Shown one piece after another: positions 24,131 through 38,019 of a stretch of 64,000 bases of DNA; the first letter of the stretch is position 1, and every line of letters starts with the position of its first letter. This DNA comes from Serilophus lunatus (taxonomy: Eukaryota > Chordata > Aves > Passeriformes > Eurylaimidae): positions 1,830,156-1,894,155 of the forward strand of contig VXBA01003437.1 of the NCBI GenBank assembly GCA_013399895.1. The letters run 5' to 3'. The notes under the pieces are model-generated. The model searched no databases. It was not told where the DNA came from and worked only from the letters and a program-made list of their open reading frames with translations. The position numbers and the translations under genes were made by a program.

Positions 24131-27114
24131 TTGTGTCAATTATCTGTACCCGTGACAAATCGCAGAGCACTTCTCCCTGTCCCATCCCCGTTTGCCAAAC
24201 ATACTTCGAAAGGGGCGCCCTTCCACGAGCCCTTTGCCCTTTGCCCAGCCTATATGTTGCTACCGAAGGGGAAAATCTGATTTTCCCCTCGCTTCATGAC
24301 AAGCATTCTGCTATTTGATGTTCTCCTTACAGCCACAGTGTCCGAAGACAGCTGACTATGTATGAATTAGGGTCGTCTACCTATACGAGTAGAAATTAAC
24401 ATTTGGACGATTGGCTTATGTGCCTTCTCTGTGCTGCATTAGAAGGCAGACAGGCTTTCTCTGGACATCATCCTTAAAGCCGGTTTTATGATCCTCTGTG
24501 GCATAATTTGACATTTTAATGCATGATGACAATGCAAGAAACTGTTGTTAAATAATTAATCTCAGTTGATTTCAAAGTATTAACTTGAACAGAAAGCTGA
24601 CTCAGTCCAAACCACGGACCACAGGGGAAGATGGAAATCTGTCAAATTAGCACCAAAGAGCCAGTGATAGAAGTGGTCTTATTTAAAGCTTTTCCACAGA
24701 TGAATCCAGAGGAAGTTGCAATCAATCCCATACTTTAAACAGTCACAGGAGTAAGTAAACAGCGCAGAACGCCATTGAGAGACTTCTGCCACTCCTATTA
24801 ATTAAGTGTAAAATGGTGAAGACAAGGGGTATTATTAAAAATGTCAGTGTAAAATTAAAACAAGTATTGAGGCTTGGCAAATTGTGCTCGATGTAAAGAA
24901 AAAATAACCCAACACAGTTTCACTGAGGAGAACTCCCAAAAGCAGGAACACCATAAGCAAAAGTTAGCAGCAAACCATGCATTAATCTATATAGCCATCA
25001 AAATTTTAAAAATGCCGATTTTTTGCTTATATGACAAATCACTGCATCCAGATAGGAATAGGCCAACTTTACATAGCAAGAGTGCAATAGCACATAGGCT
25101 ATGGCATTGAATTCTATGTATTTGGTAGGCAAAGTGTGCAAAGTTGCAGAAAAGTAGTAACAAATAAAAGTAGTCAGAAGGGACTAATTGAGGTGGAGAG
25201 ATTAAAAATCCTCTCTGTTCTCTCACTGACTTGGAAGCAGTGATAGACTGAGGCATGGAAAGTCTATGCAATTATTGGAATGGAATAAACTCCAAGATTC
25301 AAGAGTTAAGGATCATTGAATGGAATAGTGGGTTAAAGAGAGAGAAAACATTAACCTCACAGTGACTGGGAGTTGGCTGACTGTCTAGTGTGCTAAACCC
25401 TTACTGCATCTCTGTAAAATACAGGGCATTTAAGTTGATATTCTCTCCCAAGTCTAGATCATCAGGTAGTGTAAATCAGAGGAGTCCTTCTGACTTCAGG
25501 CTCACAGAAGCTTGTAAGAAATTTAGATGCCGAAGTACTGAACGTGATATAGCACAGACACAAGGCCCAGAACTTCCTAATAATTATATGCTTAGGTCAT
25601 GGAATAGTCCTCCAACTGTTGAGATTAGTATTTTCCTGTGTTTAAAACAAAAGCCTCTAGAAAAATATTGTCCTAAATACAAATAAATTCACTTGGTCGC
25701 TCTTTAGTTCTTCTCTCCCCAGTGAACAACTATTTTTACCCGTTGATGTTTGTTAAAGTGTGTTTTCCGGTCCTCTGCATCTTGTGCTGTATTCTGGCAA
25801 ATCACTTTCCTCTCTAAGCTCAACTTCCCTGAGTTATATCTCTGTCTGATTAATAATTTTGAAATCTCCGGTGAAATGTTAGAGAGGCACATAGTATTGT
25901 TTTCCAATCGAACAGGTGAATATTTATATTATAAACCTCTCCATTACCTACTTGTTGATACAATACTGTGGTTGAATATAGCCCTGATTCCATGTGGGAT
26001 CTATGAGGAATAGTTGTAAAGTAGATTTATGAAGTGTAAAATGGATATTTACAGTAAAAGTAGAAGGGTTGCTAAATAATGCTGGTAAAATGTAACCATA
26101 GGTTTAGGTCTTGCCTCTTTCACATCAAACACCTTTAAGAAAGTCTATGTAAATATTGGAATGCATTTCAACCTATGCACAAGGTTCTACCCACACCTAT
26201 GAGGGAGGAACATTATGAAGTAACCTGTAATAATTTATAGATCACTGATAAGTGACATATAATGCAAGTATTGTAAAACAGATGAGAAAGGAGTAATTAA
26301 AACATAATTAACAATTAATTTATATGACAACATGCCTAAGCAAAAAAACCCCACCAATCATTAAGATTATTATCTTAATAACCATTTTGGGATGTAATCC
26401 TCCCTCCCCTCCAAAAAGAAACATTAGAGAAATAAACCAATCCAATGACAGAAAACAACTGCCATGAAATAATACTAAAAGTTTCCATAATTTTCAGACT
26501 GATTTTAAGTAGCAACTCTCTGTCAGGAAAAAACAACTAAGGACATGGTGTCACTGGAAAAAAGAAGAAAGAAAAAGGTTGCATTATTGGGGAAAATACA
26601 AATTATCTATTTTAAAACTGCTAAGATCTTAATAAGAGTTTTGAAGAAAAAATTTTTTAAAAATGGTCTTAGTCTTACCTATCGAAGTATTTTTAAAGCA
26701 TTCAAATGAGCCATTTCTTGCAAAGATGCTTCTCCACACTTCAAGTTTCCTAGAAGAGAATAATCGGGTATCTGAATTGTTGTGTTCAGAAACGTTTGGA
26801 GTAACTGTGTTTTAAATATTTGAGATAGAACGGATTAATTTAATAGAATTAAAAACACACATGGAAAGTGGGGAAAATGCATTTGTGCTAATTCAAGTTC
26901 CCTTTTTTAAGTAATGTACTGGGTACAGAGAAGGCAACAGACATGATAAACTTTGTACAATTTTTGGCACCATCTCATGATACATTTCCTCCATAAAATG
27001 ACATTTTAAACACAGGTAGGAGAAGGCGTGCAAGCATCTGATAGAAGAAAACCACAGTGGTCATTAGCTGTGACTCATCAAAATGCAGAGGCATCTCAGA
27101 AAGATACATTTCAG
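24131..27114. other. Intergenic DNA upstream of LRP4
   Basis: AT-rich sequence between the LRP4 island and the ancient CR1. About 24330-24640 is complex, non-repetitive sequence close behind the promoter and might be regulatory. Beyond that I recognise no gene or repeat family. Open frames under 100 codons show no known domain. Confidence 0.5.
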
Positions 27115-27990
27115 GATCTATCCTAAGCTCTGTCTTGTCTACTCTGTTCATTGACAATTTAGATGATGCAATATTATGCTTGTAAAATCTGTGCTATAAC
27201 AACCGGTAACCTCAAAACAATGGCAAAAGGATCCATACAGTAGGAAGGATGAGATCAGACACTCCAAATCCTATTGACAAATTGGACGAGTTGTCCAAAA
27301 ACAAACAAGGAGAAAAACTAGTAGTGAGAAATATATTATTCTTGGAAAAAAAAGAATGACACATAGATAAACTGTTGAATTCTGGATGAGACAAAAATAC
27401 AGCAAACTAGATCTCAGAGTTGTATGGATAATGAGCAATAGGCATCAACATTGCAGTACTACTGCCAGAAATGTGTTTAATTCTGGAACACATTAACAGG
27501 TGTGTCATATAGAAGACAATTTATTTGATTTCTTAAATTCCCATGGTACTGAAGCCCCAAGTGTCTGATCCTGGCTGAATATCCTAGAAATATAAACACT
27601 GCTGAAGAGAAGGAAGAAAATATTGAGAACAAGAAGTTTATAAATCAAACCTTTTGAGAAAAAGCTGAAAGAATTAGGTATGCCTAGTCAAGAAAAGAAA
27701 AGCTTCAAGCAAGATGCAACTTTCTGACATATACAAGCTCATTACAGAGATGTCAATCAGCTATCCTCTATGGCTACAGAAGAAAGACATGAAAGAGTCA
27801 ACCCGATTTGCAACAAGAAATGCTTAAAGATTTTGCTGACCAGCATTCCAGCTAAGGATTTTTCAACACCAGGGCAGAATGTCTAGGGGGACTGTGGAAT
27901 CTCTTCCAGTGGATTTTTTAAGAACAAAGTTTGATAAGCATGCTGGTAGTAGCCTTGATATATTTAGTTCCAAAATGGATATAATTCATA
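27115..27990 (+). mobile_element. Ancient, heavily degenerate CR1-type LINE
   Basis: Ordered, diverged matches to the 3' part of amniote CR1 elements run through the stretch. The reverse-transcriptase-region phrase around GACAATTTAGATGATGC is near 27150, GACAAATTGGA near 27278, an ATTAACAGGTGTGTCATAT stretch near 27495, a GAGAAAAAGCTGAAAGAATTAGG stretch near 27655, and TGTGGAATCTCTTCCAGTGG near 27895 followed by a TTTAAGAACAAAGTTTGATAAGCA-like end. It is saturated with substitutions and stops and encodes nothing. The divergence suggests an insertion older than the other CR1 copies here. Boundaries are approximate. Confidence 0.6.
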
Positions 27991-30900
27991 AAATTCTAAC
28001 TGGAAAGATTATTACAAATTCTGCACTCTGATTGATCCAATTCTCTATTACTATTAAGCTCCACTAAATAAACAGAAAAGCCAGAAAAATAGTAAATTGT
28101 TCCTTAGAGAGCTCTAAGTTCAAAATAAAATCACAGGTTCCATGCTGTCAGACTATGACAGTGGCCCTTTTAATTTCCATAATTATTCCACCAGTATATC
28201 ACCCATATCAGTTCCTTCTTCCGCATCACCAGTGAATTAAAGAGGTGGTAGCTTGGAGTGCTAGATAAGTTAAAAGTCGGGGTTTTAATCATACATAGGA
28301 AGGTGCAGCTAGGCAGTAGACCTCCAAATTCATTGCTGAACCTGTAAAGAAAAAGTTTAATTTTCCAAAAAGCTGAGGGTCCTACAGCTTTTACAACTGG
28401 TGATCTAGTTTGTAAATTATAGTCTCTGTATGGTCTCTGTATTATATACATTAAATTACATTTTAGCATTGACTTATATTTTATGTTATTCCCTTTTTCC
28501 TGGTTGCCTTCCCTGAAGTTTTCTAAGTAGTGGCACTACTACTGTATACCCAGATAGGCTCAGGGGTCTCATACACATTCAAATACTGCCACCATTGTCC
28601 CCTACAGTGTTTCTGTGTCAGTAAGTGCTCACTTATTCTTAAGAAAACAGTAATCCATTTGCCATCCTCTCCAGTGTTACCACAGTTGTTTTCATTTACA
28701 ATAAAATAGAACTCATGTTATCATGAGTATCAAAGTTTACATGTTACTTAATTTTCTTCACTTTTCATTTAACTGCTACTTTCTAAGTGTTCCAATTGCA
28801 CATTTGTTTTGGGAAACTTCACGTTCATCTCATGGACGACCATTAATTCTATTTTGTGATGCAGAACAGCAAAACTAAAGATTACATTAAATGGCTACAT
28901 TCAGAAGCTGAAATGTTATCATGCAAAAGGTCCTTTTTGCTGTGCACTAATGACCAAAGTACAGATTCACCTAACCCCACCCGTTTTTTGTGTGTCTGGA
29001 AGGTGGGGCTAAAACTAACCTGCCAGGCCATTCAAACTTCCACTCTAAGGGAAAAAAACAAAACAAACCAAACAAACAAATTAACAAAAACCCCACGCCC
29101 CTAGGTAAGTTGGCTCTCACAATAGGAAAAAAAACCCCAAATAACAAACCAAACCTTTCTTCATGTTTTCTTTGGGATGGTAGCTCTTCCTGTGTTTCTT
29201 GAAATCTGGTTCTGCTCCTTCTTTTGCTGGTTCCCTGACATACTCTATGTAAAAATAATGCTAATACACTCTTTTATTCCTGATGAGATTCCTCCCTGCA
29301 GTGAAATGCCAATTATCCAGACCTTGCACAATGTTTGCATTGCAAAAGTAGCCCATGTCCTAGCTGTAGGAGCAGCACAGCTTAATATCTTGACTCTGGC
29401 ACAAAAAAAAAAGAAGAGTAAAGAGGAAGAGCTTAAAAGGAAAATGTTCTCTTAAAAGTCATCAGTAGAAGAATTCAGTTTTAAGACAGAAGCCTAAACA
29501 CCTTTATTCTCCAAACACATTCAAATGGGTAAGTAGCAAATTGTGTCTCCTAAATTAACTTTTGATTCCATGCAGAGGCATTTTCTAAAGAAAATGTATG
29601 TTTCTTTGACTTCCAGCTATTAATGTAGTTGGTCATCAATAGTCTCTGTACTCAGATAGGAAGTTTGTGGTAAAAATCAATCACATAATCAGAAAGAAAG
29701 ATGACCTTATGTCTCAATATATGGAATATCTCTGAGGGGCTGAGTTTTCCTTCCTTAAAAGGCCTAGAATATATGAACTGGACCTGTAAAAGAAGCAAGT
29801 AGTCATGGGAATAGATGTGAACGATATAAACATACCTTTCCTTCAGCTGTCAAACCTTTCTGGTTTGCAGAAGCCCTGCCACTATGGAGATGTAAAAATG
29901 TAGACAAACAAACAGTTTTCTTTCTTGAAGATGATTCACTTCTAATACTTTACTGGCATGATGGGTTTGGCAAGTACAGCCAGCATGCAGAAGATATAAC
30001 CCTGGAATCTTTCTGATAAGATGTCAACCATCTGCTTTCCTGTCAGGTGGCTGAATCAGAGATACCTCTTAACACCTTTCCCTCTGTCACATTAGTCTTG
30101 ATAAATGTGAATGAGTGAACAAATTAATTGCTCCTTACCAGCACTAGACGAGACCTGAATAAAAGCACGGATGGGAGCATGATCCAAAGTTGCACACCCC
30201 CTCCACAAGAGTCACCCACACATATGCACACACATCCAACCTTTGTCCAACAAGTATATGGTCACACATATACTTGTGTCCATACCATTGGAATCTTATG
30301 ATTTTAGGATACTTAACACATTAACATAATATTAGCATTCTAAGAGTTTAAGGGTTTGTGTATTGCATTTTCATTTATGCTTCATTTTAGGTCAGCAGAG
30401 TTGTTGGAAACTCTGTTAGAGACCTCAGCAAGCAAAAAGCAACACTTTTAATGCACAGGGAAAACCTTGTCACAAAGACTGCACATTTCTGTTTCGCATA
30501 ACTTAGAGCACACTGAGTATTCCTAGTAAATATCAGAAGTGGACTCTAGTCACAGAATTTGAGAGAAACTGTGATACACATCTAGACTTTACATAATTAG
30601 GGAACAACTCTTTGGTCATAACACAAAGTTTAACACACAAAATTAGAACCCTAAGGACATTTTTTTTTACTACCTAACCTGTTATTATCAGGTTCAAATA
30701 CAGAATAGTCAATCTATTTTGCTGTGGTATAAAAATAGAATGATAAAGTTAACAAATCACAAAAGACATTTAAAAACATTCCTCAGATAAAACTTAATTA
30801 GGTGTCAATTTTCTACTATATTCTGAAAAATGTTCCATGTTCCCTCTAGTCTGTTTAGAATTAATTGCCATAATCTTCATTTACTGTTTCACTCTCATAT

Positions 30901-33900
30901 GGCTTATCTTCTTTCTGAGTAAGTGATTTGCATACTAACCTTTCCATCTCCCATCCTCTTCTCTTCAACTTCTCTTCCTAAGTAATCCAACAATTATATC
31001 ATCTTCTGGTCTCTAAAACACCTTGAGTACTATGTAGCAGAAAGGGAAAAACATTCATCACTATGTTCTCATATTATGGTGTGAACAACTGAGACACCAA
31101 TGAGTTCTTTTGCTGAAAAAAAATTCTGACAGCAGCTCATGCACAGCAGTAGGATTCTGCAGTGCTCTCTTCCAAAAACCCTTTTGTGTAGCTAAGAAAG
31201 AGAACTAGTAATTGTTTTTCAAGAATTCCACAATTTTAATGAATCTGTGACATCCTCTTTGTTTCAGTTTTTTTTCCTCCTTGACTCCTTCATTTGCTTT
31301 TCCATGTAGATGTTATAAAGCAAAATACTTTCAGAGTATTTTCATGTGCTAAACTTCTGTTCTGCACATAGAAAATTATGTACCTTTCCCATAAGAGTTG
31401 GTGAATATATCTATCAGTTACTGCTTCGCTTCATCCCCAGACAAAATAGCTCACTCCCACTTAGATTTGCCTACTCTCTTGTGCACACAGAGCCATTACT
31501 TATTATAATTTTCTCCTACAAACACCTTGTCTAACGGATTAGAGAGTCTGGCAGCTTAAGTTTGCAAGGAACATTCAATAAGTACAAATAAAGAATGAAA
31601 ATTTCAGGCCTTTTTGGGTTACCCCCCAGGATGAGCTAAGCCTTGGATGTCAGAAATGCTACCCATGCCAGAATTTTTTAGTGATTTTTATTTTTAACAG
31701 GCATTTTAGACTTTTTTGTTGTTGTTGTTTGGCACAAGAGATCCTGCAAACTCTGCCAGAAATGGCTGTTTCTCTTCTCTGCATCATTAGTGGGGCAGCA
31801 TTCCAACAGAGAAGGGTCACTCACTTGGTACTTAAGTACTTTTAAAGATGTTGTCCTTTCCTTCCTGATGAGATAATGGGAACAAAAACTGAAGGAGAGT
31901 CTTTTGACAGTTTGCTATTACAAAAAAGCCAACTTTGCTTGCTAACACTAAGCTCAAAGTCTATCAGAATTTGGACAATGCATTTAATACATGCCAGGAA
32001 TCTATTATACAATTTACAGCTACCTTTGATTTTAAAATTAAGATGTGGCCTCCATGAGCCATAGAGCCTGTTGTAATACTATTCCCTCTTCTTGTAAGCA
32101 GTTCACCCAGAATGTACTTCTATGACCGAAAAGTAGAAGACTATTTCAGGGGCTTTTTTCCTAACAACTTGCATTTAAAGTGTAAGGACCTTGGAACTTG
32201 GTTAGACCTAAATCATTAAGTGAACATAAAGTTCATCAGTATAAACAGATCTCAAAATTAGATCAGATCTCTATTTACTTTCTTTCTGTCCACCATTTCA
32301 ACAGGAAAAATAAAACCTCAGTGATCCAGATTAAAATACAGCAAAACTAGTAAATAAAAAATTAATTATGATAGCATACTATTCACAGCACAGTTTCCTC
32401 TATGCTTGTGACACCTTATCAGTTAAGTATATTCTTGGCATAAAACTTCCAGGTACAATTACAGGTGTCATATTTAAGCTCTATAATGGTACAAATGCTG
32501 GCTACTTCAGAGAGCTGCAGCTGTTATCATGTTCTATCACCAGCTGAAAAACATACAGTTGTTTCCAGAATTCATTCTGTGGCAGATGTCAGGAGTGAGA
32601 AACTTTGAGAACCTTATTTCTCTAATGTCCATTGTTCTTAAAGAATAATTGTAGTCCTATCTGTTTATCTAGGTTTCACCCAGAGAGGTAAACTAGTATT
32701 AATAACGCATTATTAAAAAAAAATGATTCATTTACTTGTTGTGAGAAGCCACTGTGCTGTATGTGAATCAGATAAACAGTTCATTCAGCTTGAGACAGCT
32801 CAGGTTAGGATGAGCACTGGAAGTATTGGATCTTTCTCTGTAAAAGCCTCCTGAGAAATCAACAATATAAAAATATGGATTTCATCACATAATTTAATTG
32901 TGATTTTTGGCTGGCCTTTTTATTTAAGATAATTTTATTTTTTATTTAGACAGTTTGGCCATAATTCATATAAATAATTATGACATGAAAAATTTAATGA
33001 GAAGTTTCTATGGGTTTGTGACTGACTCATAAAAGAATCATCAAGCTTCAGTGCCATTGATTTTTAAAATGTCTTGCATAATAGAATCCTAATTTCTATT
33101 ACAAGATTTCAAAAAACTTACATAATAGCATGTGAAGCTCTTATTCTCCATTTCTTCAGATCTTTCCTCAGAATTTATCTCAGCTGTGGTGCCCAAATGA
33201 ATAGATTATCAAAAAGATTGATAATTGTTTAAATTAATGTTTTTCTCTTCTTAATACAATTTGTTTCTTGTGTGTCTTGTTTTTATCACACCTGTAATTT
33301 TATTAATCATCATGTACAAAGTAAAGCTCATCTGAAAAATAGGTGGGAAGCCTCGAAGAATACAAAGCATCACCAATGCCAAAAAAGCTGAGTTCTCCAC
33401 AAGACATGCACTTAGCTAACTGTTCTAAAATAGCAGAAGGATTTGGACACTCAAAGGATGAACAAGAAAGGCTAGAGACAATTTTGTAGTGCTTCTGTGA
33501 AACTGTCTTACATTGATTTCATGGAAGTCAGATAGAGCAGTAATGAAGACTGTCCACAGCCCAGTTCTTTGTACGTTGTAGTTGTAACGCTTAAAGCAAC
33601 AGCATTTCCAACTGTCACCTGAAAAAAAGAAAAAAAGTTTGTTTCCTCTAATATGTCTAGGCTGTATTGTAACTATTTGAGCCACAATTGTTAACATTCT
33701 AGGCAAACATTTTATTCCAAGAAAAGTAATAGAAGCTAGAAAAAAATGACTCAATCTGTTTAAAACGAGGCATTTTTTTGAATTTGGAATTTGGATTTTT
33801 TTGCTTGATAACTAGTCTTGTTTATTATTCTATATAATACTCTCTCTGAAAGAGGAAATGTTTCTCAGCAGAACTTTGTCTAATAGAAGACATTGATAAT

Positions 33901-33964
33901 ATCATTTAGGAAGATGAGTATAAAAACAGCAAAGAGTAAAATAAGCAATTAACGTAATGGGGGC
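27991..33964. other. Intergenic DNA without recognised genes
   Basis: About 6 kb of AT-rich sequence. An AAAC-rich low-complexity run lies at about 29048-29098. No exon, RNA gene or young mobile element was recognised, and open frames are short and featureless. Confidence 0.5.
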
Positions 33965-34752
33965 AAAGTATGTGGGACAATATGAGATTTAGCAAGTCCA
34001 AGTGCTATGTCCTGCCCTTTGGCCACCACAACCCCAGGCAGTGCTACAGGCTGGGGACAGAGTGGCTGGAGAACAGCCAGGCAGAAAGGGACCTGGGGAT
34101 ACTGGTTGACAGCAGGATGAACATGAGTCAGCAGTGTGCCCAGGTGGCCAAGAAGGCCAATGACATCCTGGCCTGTATCAGGAATAGTGTGGCCAACAGG
34201 GCCAGGGAAGTGATTCTTCCCCTGTGCTTGGCACTGGTGAGCCATGCTTTTCGTACTGTGTCCAGTTCTGGACCCCTCAGTTTAGGAAAGATGTTGAGAT
34301 GCTTGAATGTGTCCAGAGAAGGGCAACAAGGCTGGTGAGGGGTCTAGAACACAAGTCCTGTGAGGAGCAGTTGAAGGAGCTGGGGTTGTTTAGCCTGGAC
34401 AAGAGGAGGCTCAGGAGTGACCTCATCAACTTCCTGAAAGGAGGTTGTAGTCAGGTGGGGGTTGGTCTCTTCCACCGGGCAGCAACTGATAGAAGGAGAG
34501 GACACAGTCTCAAGCTGCGTCAAGGGAGGTATAGGTCAGATATTAGGAAGAAGTTTTTTACAGAAAGAGTAATAAAGTTTTGGAATGGACTGCCCAGGGA
34601 GGTGGTGGAGTCACCATCCCTGGATGAGTTTAAAAAAAGGCTGGATGTGGCACTTGGTGACATAGTCTAGTCTAGTTGAGGTTTTAGGGTAAGGCTTGGA
34701 CTAGATGATCTTGGAGGTCTCTTCCAACCTAGTGATTCTGTGATTCTGTGAT
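33965..34752 (+). mobile_element. CR1 LINE, 5'-truncated, with end of ORF2 and 3' tail
   Basis: The element carries the C-terminal part of CR1 ORF2 (the protein with endonuclease and reverse transcriptase), in which Ser-Gln-Gln-Cys-Ala, Val-Gln-Arg-Arg-Ala-Thr, Leu-Gly-Leu-Phe-Ser-Leu and Pro-Arg-Glu-Val-Val-Glu-Ser-Pro-Ser are readable. A 3' untranslated tail (GGACTAGATGATCTTGGAGG) and two ATTCTGTG octamers follow. The reading frame breaks near 34235-34255, where one base is missing relative to the copy at 38020, so the fragment is non-functional. It is severely 5'-truncated, as is usual for CR1. A second CR1 begins immediately after its octamer tail. Confidence 0.92.
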
Positions 34753-35093
34753 CACTCTCTACAACTGCCTGAAGTGAGGCTGTAGCCAAGTGGGGATCAG
34801 CCTCTTCTCTCAGACAACCAGCAGTAGGACAAGAGGGCACATTCTCAAGCTGTGCCAGAGGAAGTTTAGCTGAGACATTAGGAAAAATTTCTTCACAGAA
34901 AGAGTGATTTCCCACTGGAATGGGCTGCGCAGGGAGGTGGTGGAGTCACCGTCCCTGGAGGTGTGTAAAAAAAGATTGAATGTGGCACTTAGTGCTGTGG
35001 TTTAGTTGATAAGGTGATGTTGGGTCATAGGTTGGACTTGATGATCTCAAAGGTCTTTTCTAACCTAGTTAATTCTGCGTGATTCTGTGTGTG
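34753..35093 (+). mobile_element. Second CR1 3' end, directly adjacent
   Basis: Starting within one base or so of the previous element's tail, this copy begins at the TCTACAACTGCCTGAA part of CR1. It runs through GAGGTGGTGGAGTCACCG and GTTGGACTTGATGATCTC to imperfect octamers (ATTCTGCG, ATTCTGTG). It is more strongly 5'-truncated than its neighbour. The two may be separate insertions, one landing in the repeat-like tail or 5' edge of the other, or the result of rearrangement. Confidence 0.9.
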
Positions 35094-37603
35094 ACTGGAG
35101 CAAAAGAGAAATCCAATTTAGCTCAATTGCTGAGAAACACTTATAAAACTGACACAGAAAGGAGTTCTTTAGTCCATGCATCTTAATAAAGGTATTTTTT
35201 TTCATGACATAAATTACACCACAGACTATTTTCAAACTTGTGGTCACATGGACTCTTACATAACTAAGTTAGCCCAATTTACTTAAAGTATGATTTCTGA
35301 AAGGCTACTTAAACCACACGTTAAAGTGAATTAGGATAAATCAAATCAAGGTCACATTAACTCTGAAACAGGATGTGCACAAAATAGATCAACCTAGTCC
35401 AACTGATCCTCTTTGAATGACTGACTTGGACACCCTGGTAGAAAAAATTCAGCAATTTTAGTTAAGAGATATAAGCACCACTATGATTCCCAGCATAGGC
35501 AAAAGTGTACTCCACAGGCTTCCCCTCAAGTGAGACCTCTACTACTAATAATCTACCAAGGAGTTGTGACAGAGAAAAGTATATTTTTTCACCATCATTC
35601 CTCCATCTGGGTCCAAAGGAACATTAAGCCCTTGTTAGATGTGCCCCTCTGGGGGCAAGTATTAAACTTGCAGAAGGTTTCCAGTGACCCAGAAAAGCCT
35701 GCTCAATTTATTAAAAAGCACTACTCTAGGGTTCTAAAATCAAGATGGGAAAACAAACTTAACACCTATGGCCAGGCTGGCAGCACTTCTTGCTTTTCAG
35801 GTTGTGAGTGTGAGAGAGCAAGTGAGCACTGCTGCTGATCTGTTGTATCACCTGACAAACCCAGAGAGAAATATATACAGGAAAGTCTATAAATTGCTCC
35901 AGAAATGACATCTTGTTTTTATCTAGTTTTCTTTAAGTCGTTAAGTCAGGTGCCACTACTACTGAAAAGTATCGTTATTAAGACCACAAATGGGATCAGT
36001 GTCCAAAAGGTTTCCCTTAGCTGGTTTGAAGGAATTAACAAAGCCTAACCCATAGACACCAAAGAGTAACAAGGTGGGGGAGAAGGAAAAACCAGAGAGA
36101 CTTTAAAATGTAATATTTAAAGCTAGACTTTAAATGCCAGTGCTCCAGATAAAGATCAAGGCTAAGTTGTGGTTTACAGAAATGGTTTAAACAACAAAAA
36201 AGAAACAATGCACAACCTGTGAAAGGCTCCTGACCTGCATCATGGAAGAGGTTTTTAGATTTGGCTTTTGAACACCAGTGAAACTGCCTGGACAATGATA
36301 AATGACTGCTTGTGAGGCTAGTTTTGAAAGTGCAGGAATTGTGCTCTTGAACGTGGTGATAAAAAGAAGTCTACCAAATTCCATTTCTCCTCTTCAATAG
36401 TGGCCTAGAACCAGATACCCTGCTGAAAAGCTCCAGAAAACCTAAAGTGGGCAGTTATAGGACAGATACCATGCTAGCAAAAATAGTTTCCAAAACTCCA
36501 TTAGTCAGATAATTGGCTTCATCATGAAGTAGGATACTTTGTGTTCCTACAGATGTGTTCTCTTTTTGCCTGTGTTTTTCTATGTAATAACATAATACTG
36601 TGTTTTCTTATTCTGCTTGAATATATCTACTTCCTTTCTAAATTATTCTGAATTCCTGGCCTCAAAAATATCTTGTGTCAATATATTCTATGATCTAACT
36701 ATATCCATTATTAAAAAAAAATCCCATCTTTAAATTTATAGCCTATCACAAAATGCACAAACTGCAAAACTGAATACACTGGAGTTTTGAATGAGTTGCA
36801 TTGTAGCAGAAATAATTTCAAATAACATCATTTCATATGTTGTGCCCAGCCTCTCTAAGACAACCTTACATTTTTCCAATCATTCTTCACATTGAAATGC
36901 CTCATCTGCTCCCTAAATTATTCTCTATGCCCATCCTTAAAATATCTATATCTGTGCCATATGCTTTTAAAGACAGAACAAAAGACAGAGGAGGGGGCCA
37001 GAAAATTTTGCAGTGGATATTAAGTTAGGTTATAACATCCTGTTTGCCCTTTTTAACTGTGGCTCGTTAAAGCTGAGTTGCCAATAATCACCTTCAGCTC
37101 TTTCCTCTAGCAGAATAAAGGCAAGTTATATGCATATACAAGTGATTCATTTAATTTCTGTTCATTTTGCATTTTTCATTAAAAACATAAACAGTGTTTC
37201 TAATCCCATGGTTTGGGATTTTTTAATTTCTGGGGATTATATCTTGGGGTGGTGTTTTTCTAATGGTGATGCAAGAAACTGCCAAGTAATTTCGGAATTT
37301 TAGCCCCATCAGATTCTGGGAAAGAGAAGCCCAGCAGGCTTCTGCCCATATGAATAGCCCAACTTCTCCTGCATGCCTGGGACAACAGCCATTCCCAGAC
37401 AAGAACAGAAAGAGCCCAGTGGTTCAGGACTTTTCTGCTCATTTTTACTTGCATGTGCAGAAGTATGCTCCCCATAACTCCCTCTCATGAGCACAAGGGT
37501 TGCAAAACTTCCAGCACAGGAGTAGTATGGACAGAAGAATACAACTGTAAAGAATCTCCTTGGTCATCTTTTCAGGCCTGCTCACTGAGACAGTGTCCGT
37601 CAT
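35094..37603. other. Intergenic DNA without recognised genes
   Basis: AT-rich sequence between CR1 copies, with no exon, RNA or repeat family that I can support. A minus-strand open frame of about 86 codons near 36035-36295 has no recognised domain. Confidence 0.5.
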
Positions 37604-37765
37604 TAACCCAGGGAAGTGGTGACAGCACCAACCCTGGCTGAGTTCAGGAAGCATATGGACAATACTCTCAGGCAACGGCGTGATTCTTGGAGTGTCTTGC
37701 ACAGGCCCAGCACTTGGACTCGATGATGGATCCCTTCTGACTCAGCATATTTACGATTCTATGAC
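37604..37765 (+). mobile_element. CR1 3' end of a different subfamily
   Basis: The order CCAGGGAAGTGGTGACAGCA, CTGAGTTCAGGAAGCATATGG, CTCTCAGGCA, ACTTGGACTCGATGATGGATCC and finally ATTCTATGA follows a CR1 3'-end variant distinct from the TCACC/GATGATCT type of the neighbouring copies. The copy at 54811-55035 shows the same variant. No coding capacity remains. Confidence 0.75.
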
Positions 37766-38019
37766 TTAAACTTACTACAATTCACCTTCAAATGAAGGTC
37801 TTTCCCCCACAGCTGTAGTCCTAATAGCCCCTGGCAGCAGCCACCTTCTGATTTCCAACCTAAATCTAACCAGAATGACTTTACACGTGGCACTCCTCTT
37901 GCCATTTGGGCTCTTCAGCTTGACTCGCTCTTCTCCCTCTGAGCTGTCGCTCGGCCCTGGAGGGACATCGCCCACTGCCTCGCCCTCACAGCCTGGCCGT
38001 CCTGCTCCCCACAGCCCCT
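37766..38019. promoter_or_regulatory. CpG-containing flank upstream of the CSTPP1 island
   Basis: This 250-base stretch between two CR1 copies is noticeably GC- and CpG-rich towards its right end (about 37915-38019), unlike the intergenic DNA to the left. It may be the outer part of the CSTPP1 CpG island, separated from the rest by the CR1 at 38020-38794. That reading is inference from composition. Confidence 0.3.

Noticed and set aside
22832..24318. Open frames of 425-435 codons on both strands over the LRP4 CpG island
   Set aside because: They overlap antiparallel, the minus-strand 435-codon frame begins with a non-ATG codon (TTG), their composition is Arg/Pro/Ala/Gly-rich as expected when stops are rare in GC-rich DNA, and only the short LRP4 exon within one of them matches a protein.
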